Origin: Gemmatimonas sp.
GTDB lineage: Bacteria; Gemmatimonadota; Gemmatimonadetes; Gemmatimonadales; Gemmatimonadaceae
DNA: 64,000 nucleotides
NCBI RefSeq assembly: GCF_031426495.1
Contig: NZ_JANPLK010000080.1
Location: 124,001-188,000, forward strand
Direction: 5' to 3'
Shown: positions 18,354 through 26,964 of the stretch, piece after piece
Numbering within the stretch: the first letter of the stretch is position 1
How the letters are laid out: every line of letters starts with the position of its first letter
The notes under the pieces: model-generated
What the model saw: only the letters and a program-made list of their open reading frames with translations
What the model was told of the DNA's origin: nothing
Databases searched by the model: none
Position numbers and translations under genes: made by a program

Positions 18354-19286
18354 GTGCGTGTGAGTAATACCGACACGGCGGCGCGCCAGCTGGATCGGCT
18401 GCGCGTCGCCGTCGTCGGGGCGGGTGCCATCGGCGGCGTGCTCGGTGCCCGTCTGCAGCAGGCTGGCCACGATGTGGTCTTCATCGCGCGCGGCGCCACG
18501 CTGGCGGCGCTGCAGGCACGCGGCCTTGTGCTTGAAAGCATCGACGGCGACCTCACGCTGCCCTCGGTGCAGGCGACCCATGATCCCGCCACGGTAGGTG
18601 TCGTCGACGTGGTACTCGTGTGCGTGAAGGCCACGCAGATCGCGAACCTTGCGCCCTCGCTCCGGCCACTGGTCGGGCCAGGCACGGCGGTGATTCCCGT
18701 CCAGAACGGGGTCGAGGCCAGCCAACTGCTGGCCGCCGAGCTGGGTGAGGCCAACGTGCTCGAGGGGCTGGGTCGGGTGCTGGTCGAGCAGGTGGCCCCC
18801 GGGCACATCCGCCACACGGCCGTGACGCCGATCATCGAGTTCGGCCCACGGGCCGGTGCGCCGGTGCATTCGGCGGCCTACGCGCAGATCTCCCGGTTTG
18901 CCGAGGCCCTGCGTGGTGCCGGACTGGTCGCGCAGATGCCCGACGACATGGGCGTGGCGCAGTGGGAGAAATTCCTGTTCATCGAGCCCATCGGCGCCGT
19001 CGGCGCCGCGGCGCGCGTATCGTTCGGTGTCGTACGATCGGTGCCGGCGTCGCGGGCGTTGCTCGATGCGGCGCTGCACGAAGTGCGAAACGTGGGTCGG
19101 GCCGTTGGTGTCACGTGGCCAGCCGACGCGATCGACCGCGTCTGGGCCCGCTACGATAGTCTGCCGGCGGACGGTTCGACGTCGCTGCAACGCGATCTCA
19201 TGGCCGCCCGCCCGTCGGAATTCGAAGCGCAAACGGGCGCCGTGGTGCGCATCGGACGTGCGCATGGCGTGCCCGCCGGTGCATGA
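18354..19286 (+). CDS. panE: 2-dehydropantoate 2-reductase, C-terminus frameshifted
   Basis: A 310-residue product with the NADPH-binding motif GAGAIGGVLG near residue 20 and the family pattern through the helical C-terminal domain. PanE reduces 2-dehydropantoate to pantoate for coenzyme A synthesis. The frame stops at GVPAGA, but one extra G at about 19278 explains this: in the next frame the sequence continues V-H-D-V-L-Y-A-V-L-L-P with a stop at 19335, the expected PanE ending. So about 18 residues are lost, by mutation or sequence error. The GTG start abuts the preceding TGA. The terminator at 19363 follows the out-of-frame stop. Confidence 0.82.
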   Translation: MRVSNTDTAARQLDRLRVAVVGAGAIGGVLGARLQQAGHDVVFIARGATLAALQARGLVLESIDGDLTLPSVQATHDPATVGVVDVVLVCVKATQIANLAPSLRPLVGPGTAVIPVQNGVEASQLLAAELGEANVLEGLGRVLVEQVAPGHIRHTAVTPIIEFGPRAGAPVHSAAYAQISRFAEALRGAGLVAQMPDDMGVAQWEKFLFIEPIGAVGAAARVSFGVVRSVPASRALLDAALHEVRNVGRAVGVTWPADAIDRVWARYDSLPADGSTSLQRDLMAARPSEFEAQTGAVVRIGRAHGVPAGA

Positions 19287-19362
19287 CGTGCTGTACGCGG
19301 TGCTGCTGCCGACGGCGCAGAGTGCCATGCACTGACGTTCGGTTACGGAACTGAACCATGTC

Positions 19363-19399
19363 ACGCGCGGTGATCGTCTATTAGACGGTCACCGCGCGT
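19363..19399 (+). terminator. Hairpin terminator after panE
   Basis: A 17-bp stem with one G-U pair (arm ACGCGCGGTGATCGTCT, 3-nt loop, complement ending ACCGCGCGT) followed by TGTTCG. It lies 28 nt after the out-of-frame stop at 19335, where the intact panE frame would end. The U-tract is weak. Confidence 0.75.
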
Positions 19400-19562
19400 T
19401 GTTCGCGGGTCACGATCGTCAGCACGTGCATTGCAACGATTCTCAGCGACTTTCACAATCCCGACGTAATTTTCATGGATATCCGGCCCCCTTCCTGCCG
19501 GATCATCGAACGAGTTGGCTGGGCGACGTCATCGTACGTCGCAGTCTTCAGGAGTAGCCGGC

Positions 19563-22133
19563 ATGAAGCTTCTGCTCGCGTTGTCTGGAATGATCACGTC
19601 GGTGACGATGATGGCATCGTCCTCGCCGTTGTCCGATCCGGTCATCACCACATCCACGACCCCGTCCTCGCGCCCTGCAGGCGCGACGTCGGTGTCCACA
19701 ACGACTGGCACACGGCCCAACGGCCGCATGCCCGCCACGCATCCGGTGTTGCATCCGATGCGCGCCACCAACACCACGGGGCGCGCGTTCACGCGCGAAT
19801 CCGCCGGTGCGCGCGGCATCACGATGGGTGCGCTCGACGATGTCGTGCAGCGCTACTGCGCCGGCTGCCACAATCCCACGCAGCGTCGCGGTAATCTCGA
19901 TCTCAAGAGCTACTCGGTGACGTCGGCCAATGCCGCGTTGCCGACCTCGGAGAAGATGATCCGCAAGCTGCGCGCGCAGATGATGCCGCCGCCGGGATCG
20001 AAGCGCCCGACCGGCGACACCCTCGATGCGCTGGTGGAAACGCTCGAACGCGTGGTCGATGGTGCGGCGCCGGTGAATCCCGGCACGCGCACTTTCCAGC
20101 GGTTGAATCGCCCCGAGTATGAGCGCGTGATCCGCGACCTGCTCGGGCTCGAAGTGACGTCCGGCGATTGGCTGCCGCTCGACACCAAGAGCGCGAACTT
20201 CGACAACATCTCCGACGTGCAATCGCTGTCGCCGACGTTGCTGGAGGGCTACCTCAATGCCGCCGCCGCCGTGAGCCGCATGGCGATCGGTGATCGCAAG
20301 GCGCCGGTCGGTCAGGCCACGTACAAGACGTCGCCGTTCGCGTCGCAGCATCCGTGGGATCATGTGGACGGCACGCCGTACGGCACGCGCGGCGGCCTGG
20401 TGCTGCTGCACACCTTCCCGGCCGATGGTGAGTACGAGTTCCGTCTCAACGTCGGTGGCGGCGTCGGTCGCCCGGTGGAAGACCTTGACATCTCCATCGA
20501 CGGCGAGCGCGTGGCGCTGTTGCGCTACGATCGTGGTATTGCGCGCAACGGCGAATCAGCCGACGCGCCGTTGGGCGCCGACTTCATTCGCAGCGAACCG
20601 ATCAAGGTGAAGGCAGGACAGCGGAAAGTGTCCGTCGCGTTCGCGAAGTCGGCCGAAGGACCGTACGAAGATCTCATCAAGCCACATGAATGGTCGCGCG
20701 CTTCGAGCGGCACCGGCGCCGCCGGCACCACCGAGCCGCCGCCGCTCATGGAAGTGTTCGTCGCCGGCCCGTATCGCGTCACCGGCGTGTCCGACTCGCC
20801 CAGCCGCAAGCGCATCTTCAGCTGCGCACCAACGGCCGCCGCACAGCAGCGCGCCTGCGCGGAGCAGATCTTCACGCGCCTGGGCACGCGCGCCTATCGT
20901 CGCCCGCTCACGGCGAACGACAAGGCGAGCTTGATGAAGTTCTATGAGCAGGGCGCCAAGAACGGCGGTGACAACGCGTTTGAAGAAGGCGTGCGACTCG
21001 GGCTGCAGGCGATGCTCGCCAGCCCGTACTTCGTGTTCCGCTTCGAAAAGGAGCCCACCACCACGGCGGCGGGCACCGACTACAGGATTGACGATCTCGA
21101 ACTCGCCACGCGGTTGTCCTTTTTCTTGTGGAGCACGATTCCCGACGATCGCCTGCTGGCCTCAGCGCGCGCGAAGACGCTGCACACACCGGCCGTGTTT
21201 CAGGCGCAGGTGAAGCGCATGTTAGCCGATCCGCGTGCGGATGCATTGGCCACCCGCTTTGCCGCGCAGTGGCTGCGATTGCAGGATCTCGAGAAGGTGC
21301 ACCCCGACGCGTTCCTCTTTCCCGACTTCGACCTGAAGCTCGCGCAGAGCATGCAGCGCGAAACGGAGTTGTTCTTCGAAGACGTCGTGAGCAACGATCG
21401 CAGCGTGCTCACGATGTTCTCGGCCGAGTCGACCTTCGTGAACGAGCGACTGGCGAAGCACTACGGCATTCCCAACGTGACCGGTGAAGGCTTTCGCAAA
21501 GTCGCGTACGCCGACGACCAGCGTCGTGGCGTGCTCGGACACGGCAGCGTGCTGGTGCAGACGTCGCTGGGCAACCGCACGTCGCCGGTGCTCCGTGGCA
21601 AGTGGGTGATGGAAGTGCTGCTCGGCACGCCGCCGCCGCCGCCGCCGCCCAACGTGCCGGACCTCGAACAGACGCAGGGATCGAAGGAAGGCAAGCAGCT
21701 CACGACGCGCGAACGCATGGAACTGCACCGTGCGAATCCGACCTGTCGCTCGTGCCACAACTTCATGGATCCGATCGGCCTCGCGCTCGACAACTTCGAC
21801 GTGACCGGCAAGCTGCGCTATCGCGAGAACGGCGCGCTGCTCGATACGCGCGGTCAGCTGTACGACGGCACGGCGCTGACCACGCCGATCGATCTCAGCA
21901 AAGCGCTGCTGAAGCGGCCGTTGCCGCTGATGCGCAACTTCACCGAGAACCTGATGGCGTACGCGTTGGGCCGTCGCGTTGAAGACTACGATCAGACCAC
22001 GGTGCGCACGATTACGCGTGACGCCGAGCGCAACAAGTACAAGTTCTCGTCGTTCGTGATGGGTGTGGTGAACAGCAAGGCCTTCCATAGCAAGCGCGCC
22101 GAGCCGGTCTCGGCTGATGCGTCTCATAACTGA
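19563..22133 (+). CDS. DUF1592-family c-type-cytochrome-like protein (DUF1587/1595/1592/1588/1585)
   Basis: An 856-residue exported protein. After the signal peptide comes a Thr/Ser-rich linker, a cytochrome-like haem motif CAGCH at 99-103, then the string of domains known as DUF1587 (RLNRPEYERVIRDLLG), DUF1595, DUF1592 (LATRLSFFLWSTIPDD), DUF1588 (RRGVLGHGSVL...NRTSPVLRG) and DUF1585, with a second CxxCH (CRSCH) at about 728-732. Proteins of this build are common in Planctomycetota, Acidobacteriota and Gemmatimonadota; their reaction is unknown, though haem motifs suggest periplasmic redox chemistry. ATG 19563 follows CAGGAG. It is first of a three-gene unit. Confidence 0.9.
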   Translation: MKLLLALSGMITSVTMMASSSPLSDPVITTSTTPSSRPAGATSVSTTTGTRPNGRMPATHPVLHPMRATNTTGRAFTRESAGARGITMGALDDVVQRYCAGCHNPTQRRGNLDLKSYSVTSANAALPTSEKMIRKLRAQMMPPPGSKRPTGDTLDALVETLERVVDGAAPVNPGTRTFQRLNRPEYERVIRDLLGLEVTSGDWLPLDTKSANFDNISDVQSLSPTLLEGYLNAAAAVSRMAIGDRKAPVGQATYKTSPFASQHPWDHVDGTPYGTRGGLVLLHTFPADGEYEFRLNVGGGVGRPVEDLDISIDGERVALLRYDRGIARNGESADAPLGADFIRSEPIKVKAGQRKVSVAFAKSAEGPYEDLIKPHEWSRASSGTGAAGTTEPPPLMEVFVAGPYRVTGVSDSPSRKRIFSCAPTAAAQQRACAEQIFTRLGTRAYRRPLTANDKASLMKFYEQGAKNGGDNAFEEGVRLGLQAMLASPYFVFRFEKEPTTTAAGTDYRIDDLELATRLSFFLWSTIPDDRLLASARAKTLHTPAVFQAQVKRMLADPRADALATRFAAQWLRLQDLEKVHPDAFLFPDFDLKLAQSMQRETELFFEDVVSNDRSVLTMFSAESTFVNERLAKHYGIPNVTGEGFRKVAYADDQRRGVLGHGSVLVQTSLGNRTSPVLRGKWVMEVLLGTPPPPPPPNVPDLEQTQGSKEGKQLTTRERMELHRANPTCRSCHNFMDPIGLALDNFDVTGKLRYRENGALLDTRGQLYDGTALTTPIDLSKALLKRPLPLMRNFTENLMAYALGRRVEDYDQTTVRTITRDAERNKYKFSSFVMGVVNSKAFHSKRAEPVSADASHN

Positions 22134-22157
22134 TCCGACTTCCACGGAGATTGACCC

Positions 22158-23558
22158 ATGTCGTTCATGACGCAGAAAGCCCTCCCTCGCCGCACCTTCC
22201 TCCGGAACATGAGTGCCGTCATCGCACTCCCGTATCTCGATGCGATGGAACCGGCCGGCCGTTTCCTGGCCAAGGTGGGGGGCGCCGGTGCGCCGCTCAC
22301 TGGTCACAAGCGCCTCGTGACCATTGAATCGGTGCATGGTGCCGCCGGCTCGAACACCTGGGGCGCCTCGAAGTATCTGTGGGCCCCAAAGGGAGTCGGT
22401 CGCGACTTCACGCTGAATCCGGACGGCGCGCTGGCGCCGATGGAAGCGTGGAAGCACAAGATGTCGATCATCAGCAACACCGACGTGCGCATGGCCGAGG
22501 CGTTCGACGCGCAGGAGATCGGCGGTGACCACTTCCGCTCCAGCGCGGTGTTCCTCACGCAGTCGCATCCGAAGCAGACGCAGGGCTCCGATCTGTACGT
22601 CGGCACGTCGTTCGACCAGATCGTCGCGCGCAAGATCGGACAGGACACGCCGATCCCGTCGATGCAGCTGTGCATCGAGAATCTGGACCAGGCCGGCGGC
22701 TGCTACTACAACTACGCCTGCGCCTACACCGACACGATCAGCTGGGCCTCGCCCACGGAACCGCTGCCGATGATCCGCAATCCGCGTGCGGCGTTCGATC
22801 TGCTGTTCGGTGCCGGCACGAGCAACGCCGACCGTTCGGCTCGTCGCAAGGACAACGGCAGCATTCTCGACTGGGTCGTCGGTGAGATGTCGTCGCTGAA
22901 GCGCGAACTGGGTGCCACCGATCGCCGTCGTGTCGATCAGTATCTCGAGAACGTGCGCGAACTCGAGCGTCGCATTCAGAAGGTCGAAGCGAAGAACGTG
23001 AGCGGCGACGAGCGTCTGCTGCCTGAAGCGCCAGCCGGTGTGCCCGATTCGTTCGAAGAGCACATGAAGTTGATGTTCGACATCCAGGTGCTGGCGTTCC
23101 AGTCGGACATGACGCGCGTGTTCTCGTTCAAGACCGGTCGTGACGCGTCCAGCCGCACGTTCCCGGAATCAGGCTCGAACAAGGGCTTTCACCCGGCGTC
23201 GCACCATGGTGGACGCGAGTCGGCGATTCTCGAGTTCAGTCAGATCAATCGCTATCACATGTCGATGCTGCCGTACTTCCTGCAGCGTTTGCAGGACACC
23301 AAGGAAGGTGATGGCACGATGCTCGACAATACCACGATCCTGTACGGCTCGCCGATGGCCGACGCAAACATCCATAACCATCGCCGCTGCCCGCTGCTGC
23401 TGATGGGTGGCGACAGCACGTTCGTGCCGGGTGGCACGCACCTGCGCGCGCCGGACGGCACACCGATGGCCGACGTGATGCTCTCGCTGCTGCACAAGTA
23501 CAACATCGACGTGCCGAGCTTTGGTGACAGTCTGTCGCCGTTCGCGCTCTACGCCTGA
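22158..23558 (+). CDS. DUF1552-family secreted protein
   Basis: A 466-residue protein with a twin-arginine-style N-terminus (LPRRTFLRNMSAVIALPYLD), indicating export in folded form. The body is the DUF1552 family, distantly like sulfatase/alkaline-phosphatase folds (for example DNTTILYGSPMADANIHNHRRCPLLLMGG near the C-terminus). It is nearly always encoded beside DUF1592 proteins, as here, 24 nt downstream with GGAGA as ribosome site. The activity is unknown; hydrolytic or metal-dependent chemistry is plausible from the fold only. Confidence 0.9.
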   Translation: MSFMTQKALPRRTFLRNMSAVIALPYLDAMEPAGRFLAKVGGAGAPLTGHKRLVTIESVHGAAGSNTWGASKYLWAPKGVGRDFTLNPDGALAPMEAWKHKMSIISNTDVRMAEAFDAQEIGGDHFRSSAVFLTQSHPKQTQGSDLYVGTSFDQIVARKIGQDTPIPSMQLCIENLDQAGGCYYNYACAYTDTISWASPTEPLPMIRNPRAAFDLLFGAGTSNADRSARRKDNGSILDWVVGEMSSLKRELGATDRRRVDQYLENVRELERRIQKVEAKNVSGDERLLPEAPAGVPDSFEEHMKLMFDIQVLAFQSDMTRVFSFKTGRDASSRTFPESGSNKGFHPASHHGGRESAILEFSQINRYHMSMLPYFLQRLQDTKEGDGTMLDNTTILYGSPMADANIHNHRRCPLLLMGGDSTFVPGGTHLRAPDGTPMADVMLSLLHKYNIDVPSFGDSLSPFALYA

Positions 23559-23566
23559 GACGAACC

Positions 23567-25744
23567 ATGATCGATCGAAACGGAGTCCTGGTCGGTGTGG
23601 CGGGTGCGCTCGTGCTGTTGTCGGGCGCGCTCTCGCCGATGGCGGCACAGGATACGAAATCGGTAGTGCGGGTGGCCGCCGCCAAGTCTGAAACGACGCC
23701 AGCCACCCGGGTCGCACCCTCAGTGGCCGACGCGGCGATGCAGGGCGACATCGCGAAGGTGCGCGCGTTGCTCGCGCAGCAGAGCGATGTGAACGTAGCC
23801 CAAGGTGATGGCATGACCGCGTTGCATTGGGCCGCCGATCGTGGGGATGCCGCGATGACGGCGCTGCTGCTGCGTTCCGGCGCCAAGCTCACGGGCACGA
23901 CGAAGAACGGCGGCTACGCACCGCTGCACGTGGCCGCGCGAGCCGGACACGGCGCGATCGTGCAGGCGTTGATGGCTGCCGGCGCCGATGCGAAGTCGCT
24001 CACCGCCACGGGTGCGACCGCGATGCACCTCGCGGCTGCGGCCGGTGATGCGGCGTCGGTGAAGGCGTTGTTGGCGAAGAAGGCCGATCCCAATGCGCGC
24101 GAATCGGCGTGGGGGCAAACGCCGCTGATGTTCGCGGCGGCGGAGAATCGTGGCGAGGCGGCGCGTGCGCTGCTGGCCGGCGGTGCCGATCCATCGATCC
24201 GCACGAAGATGGTGGATCTCACTGAAGAGCTGGCGCGTCAGCAGGCCGCAGCCAAGAAGCGCAATGAAGTGCTCTTCTCGTATCTGCCGCAGAAGACGCG
24301 CGATTCGATCATTGATGCTTCGGCCAAGGCGGCTGAGAAGTTGATGGCCGATGCGGCGGCCGCGCGCAATCGTGCGGCGGCAACGGCGGGGATGGCCGTA
24401 CCGGCGGCGGCGGCGGCGGCTCCGGCTCCAGCGGCTGTCGCGGCGTCGGCGCCCGCGGCCGCAGGAGCGGCAACGCCAGCAGCAGCGACTCCAGCTGTCG
24501 CGGCGGCACCCGCGCCCAAAGCTGACCCCGCGTTACGCGGCTACAAGATCGGCGTCGCCGCGCCTCCGACGAATGACCTCACGCCGGCGCAGATCCAGCA
24601 GGCGATCGAAGCCGGTCGTGCGCTCTTCTCGTCAGGTCCGGTGGCCAAGACCACCGAGTCGGCCGAGCTGTTCGAAGGCCAGGTGGCTGGCTACGAGGCG
24701 ACGGTGGGCAGCATGGGTGGTATGACGGCGCTGCATCATGCGGCGCGTCAGGGCAACATCGATGCGGCGCTAGCCATCCTCGATGGCGGTGCGAAGATCG
24801 ATGAAGTCACCACGAGTGACAGCACCACTGCGCTGCTCATGGCGGCGATCAACGGTCACTTCGATCTGGCGATGGCGCTCGTGAAGCGCGGCGCGAATGT
24901 GAAGATCGGCAGCGTCGCTGGCCTCACGCCGCTGTACGCGGCACTCAACACGATGTGGGCGCCGCGCTCGCGCTATCCGCAGCCGCAGGCGGTGCAGACG
25001 CAGAAGGTCACGCACATCGAACTGATGGACGCGATGCTGACCGCCGGTGCGGATCCCAACGTGCGTCTCAAGAAGAACCTGTGGTTCTTCGCTTTCAACA
25101 ACTGCGGCAACGCCAACTGCGGTCTCGAAGCGCTCGACGGAACGACGCCCTTCTGGCGTGCCACGTATGCGGTCGACGTGGAAGCGATGAAGTTGCTCAA
25201 GGATCGCGGCGCGATTGATACGTTGCCGTCGGTTCGTCCGGTGGCGGCCAATCGCGCGAACCGTGCCCGAATCGCGGGTGGCGCTGGCGGCGCCGGTGGC
25301 CCGGGAGAACTTCCAGCGCAGTTCGTGATGCCGCCCGACATCGACTCGGCATCGAAGGCCGTGCCCCCCGGCATCGGCATTTATCCGGTGCACGCCGCCG
25401 CCGGTGTCGGCTATGGCAACGGTTTCGCCGGCAATTCACATCGGCACGCCGCCGATGGCTGGATGCCGGCCATGAAGTACCTCGTGGAAGTGCTCCATGT
25501 CGACGTCAATCAACGCGATGTAAACGGATACACGCCGTTGCATCACGCCGCCGCGCGCGGCGACAACGACATGATCAAGTATCTCGTTAGCAAGGGCGCC
25601 GACGTGAAAGCCGTGGCTCGCAACGGCATGACCACGGTGGATATGGCCAACGGTCCCGTGCAGCGGTTGCGCCCATTCCCCGAGACGATCCAGTTACTCG
25701 AGAAGATGGGCGCCAAGAACAGCCATCGGTGCGTGGCCTGTTGA
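23567..25744 (+). CDS. Secreted ankyrin-repeat protein
   Basis: A 725-residue protein. After a signal peptide (ALSPMAAQ) come ankyrin repeats at about 45-215 (GMTALHWAADRGD, GYAPLHVAARAGH), a long Ala/Pro linker at about 275-320, a second ankyrin block at about 380-500, and a last block at about 620-700 (GYTPLHHAAARGDNDMIKYLV). The C-terminus ends HRCVAC, a cysteine pair. It begins 8 nt after the DUF1552 stop, so it is the third member of the unit. Ankyrin proteins bind other proteins; this one may scaffold the two redox/hydrolase-like partners in the periplasm. Confidence 0.9.
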   Translation: MIDRNGVLVGVAGALVLLSGALSPMAAQDTKSVVRVAAAKSETTPATRVAPSVADAAMQGDIAKVRALLAQQSDVNVAQGDGMTALHWAADRGDAAMTALLLRSGAKLTGTTKNGGYAPLHVAARAGHGAIVQALMAAGADAKSLTATGATAMHLAAAAGDAASVKALLAKKADPNARESAWGQTPLMFAAAENRGEAARALLAGGADPSIRTKMVDLTEELARQQAAAKKRNEVLFSYLPQKTRDSIIDASAKAAEKLMADAAAARNRAAATAGMAVPAAAAAAPAPAAVAASAPAAAGAATPAAATPAVAAAPAPKADPALRGYKIGVAAPPTNDLTPAQIQQAIEAGRALFSSGPVAKTTESAELFEGQVAGYEATVGSMGGMTALHHAARQGNIDAALAILDGGAKIDEVTTSDSTTALLMAAINGHFDLAMALVKRGANVKIGSVAGLTPLYAALNTMWAPRSRYPQPQAVQTQKVTHIELMDAMLTAGADPNVRLKKNLWFFAFNNCGNANCGLEALDGTTPFWRATYAVDVEAMKLLKDRGAIDTLPSVRPVAANRANRARIAGGAGGAGGPGELPAQFVMPPDIDSASKAVPPGIGIYPVHAAAGVGYGNGFAGNSHRHAADGWMPAMKYLVEVLHVDVNQRDVNGYTPLHHAAARGDNDMIKYLVSKGADVKAVARNGMTTVDMANGPVQRLRPFPETIQLLEKMGAKNSHRCVAC

Positions 25745-25762
25745 TACGTCGCGCCTGAATCG

Positions 25763-26791
25763 CTACGGCTTCTTCTCCCCCGCGAGGAGGAGCCCGATGT
25801 GATCCTGCGCCTGCTGCAGCGCGCCCTCACCGTCGCCCCAGCCGACACGACCGTCGGCGTTGTTGTCGGAGCCGGCGATCAGCTGATCGCACATTGATAC
25901 CAGCTGCGACACGAGCGCCGCCGCGGCCGCGGCGGTGGTTGCCCCCTGAATCTGCTTGGCGATCGCGATCGCCTGATCGCCCCGCGCCATCGCGCTCCGC
26001 GCGGCCGTCGCGATGTGCACCGCGTGCGTCTTCACGTTCGCCGACGCGGTCGGCTCCTTGGCCGCGAGCTCCACGTGCTGTGCAATGCCGCCAGCCGCGC
26101 GCTTCATCCCGAAGCCCTTGCCGGGGCCACTGGCCGCCTGCGTGGGGTCGATCGCATGAATCACATGCCCCGCGTGCGTCTGCATAGACTGCAGGTTGTC
26201 CGGCGTGCGGGCGGCAAAGGCGGCATGCTGCGCGGCAATCTTCGCCTCGACCAACGCCATCGGCAGGAAGCCCGACTTGTCGGGCGTGTCCATGAAGCTC
26301 GAAACCACATGACCCACGTGCGTACCGACCAGACCGGGCGGCAGTGACGACGCGGCCACGGCACCCGGCGCCAGCGGTGCGGCCGCGACAACACCCGGCA
26401 GCGGTGCGCCAGTAACAACCGACAGGATGCTGTCGAACTGCGCGCGCAGTGTCGCGTTGCTGCTGACGAGAAAGCGACGCTTCGAGAAGACGGAGTCGGC
26501 CATCCCCTTCTTGGCGAGGGCCTCGGTGATCATCGCGCGCTTCTTCTGCTGCAGCTCGAGCTGCGCCTCCTTCGTCTTGTTCTTCTGCTGGGCCGCCTTG
26601 TTGTCGCTTGAATCGTGTATGGCGGACACGACCAGGTGCGCTTCCACCAAAGCCCGCACTTCGGCGAGCGTGAGAGTGGGGGCAGACGCGGGAGCGCTGC
26701 CCGTGCTCTGCGCGGCGAGCGGCGTGGCGGCGAAGACGGCAGCCGTGCATGTCAGCGCCAGAACGGCGCGCGGGCGGACAGGGAAGGCCAT
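25763..26791 (-). CDS. Secreted protein of unknown function, Ala-rich
   Basis: A 342-residue product with a signal peptide (MAFPVRPRAVLALTCTAAVFAATPLAAQ). A mainly helical mature protein contains a basic coiled-coil-like stretch (QQKNKTKEAQLELQQKKRAM, about 67-90) and a later helical region dominated by Ala (IAKQIQGATTAAAAAALVSQ) with several HAVHIATAA/HAGHVIHA histidine-containing turns. I do not recognise a family. It is convergent with the ankyrin gene and divergent from the creatininase-like gene; a single-gene unit. Confidence 0.75.
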   Translation of the reverse strand: MAFPVRPRAVLALTCTAAVFAATPLAAQSTGSAPASAPTLTLAEVRALVEAHLVVSAIHDSSDNKAAQQKNKTKEAQLELQQKKRAMITEALAKKGMADSVFSKRRFLVSSNATLRAQFDSILSVVTGAPLPGVVAAAPLAPGAVAASSLPPGLVGTHVGHVVSSFMDTPDKSGFLPMALVEAKIAAQHAAFAARTPDNLQSMQTHAGHVIHAIDPTQAASGPGKGFGMKRAAGGIAQHVELAAKEPTASANVKTHAVHIATAARSAMARGDQAIAIAKQIQGATTAAAAAALVSQLVSMCDQLIAGSDNNADGRVGWGDGEGALQQAQDHIGLLLAGEKKP

Positions 26792-26964
26792 GGTCCGGGA
26801 GGTGGGAGTCGATCGGGGGCACGTCGTTCACGCGCCCTGCGACACTATACGCACTCGACGCGCACTCCGCTCTGGCGAAGTTTCGATTTCGGCGGCATCG
26901 TCTCGCATCCAGTCACGTACCACCCCCGAGTACCCCCACCGTTCAACTGTTCCGAGGCACCGCC

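Noticed and set aside
17592..19364. 590-codon open frame on the minus strand
   Set aside because: Opposite the secreted protein and panE, with low-information Arg/His sequence; the plus-strand genes have clear motifs and ribosome sites.
21222..23063. 613-codon open frame on the minus strand
   Set aside because: Opposite two well-identified genes (DUF1592 and DUF1552); no start signals or domains.
24389..24530. Frameshift suspected in the Ala/Pro-rich part of the ankyrin gene
   Set aside because: The frame is continuous with ankyrin repeats on both sides; the stretch is a low-complexity linker.
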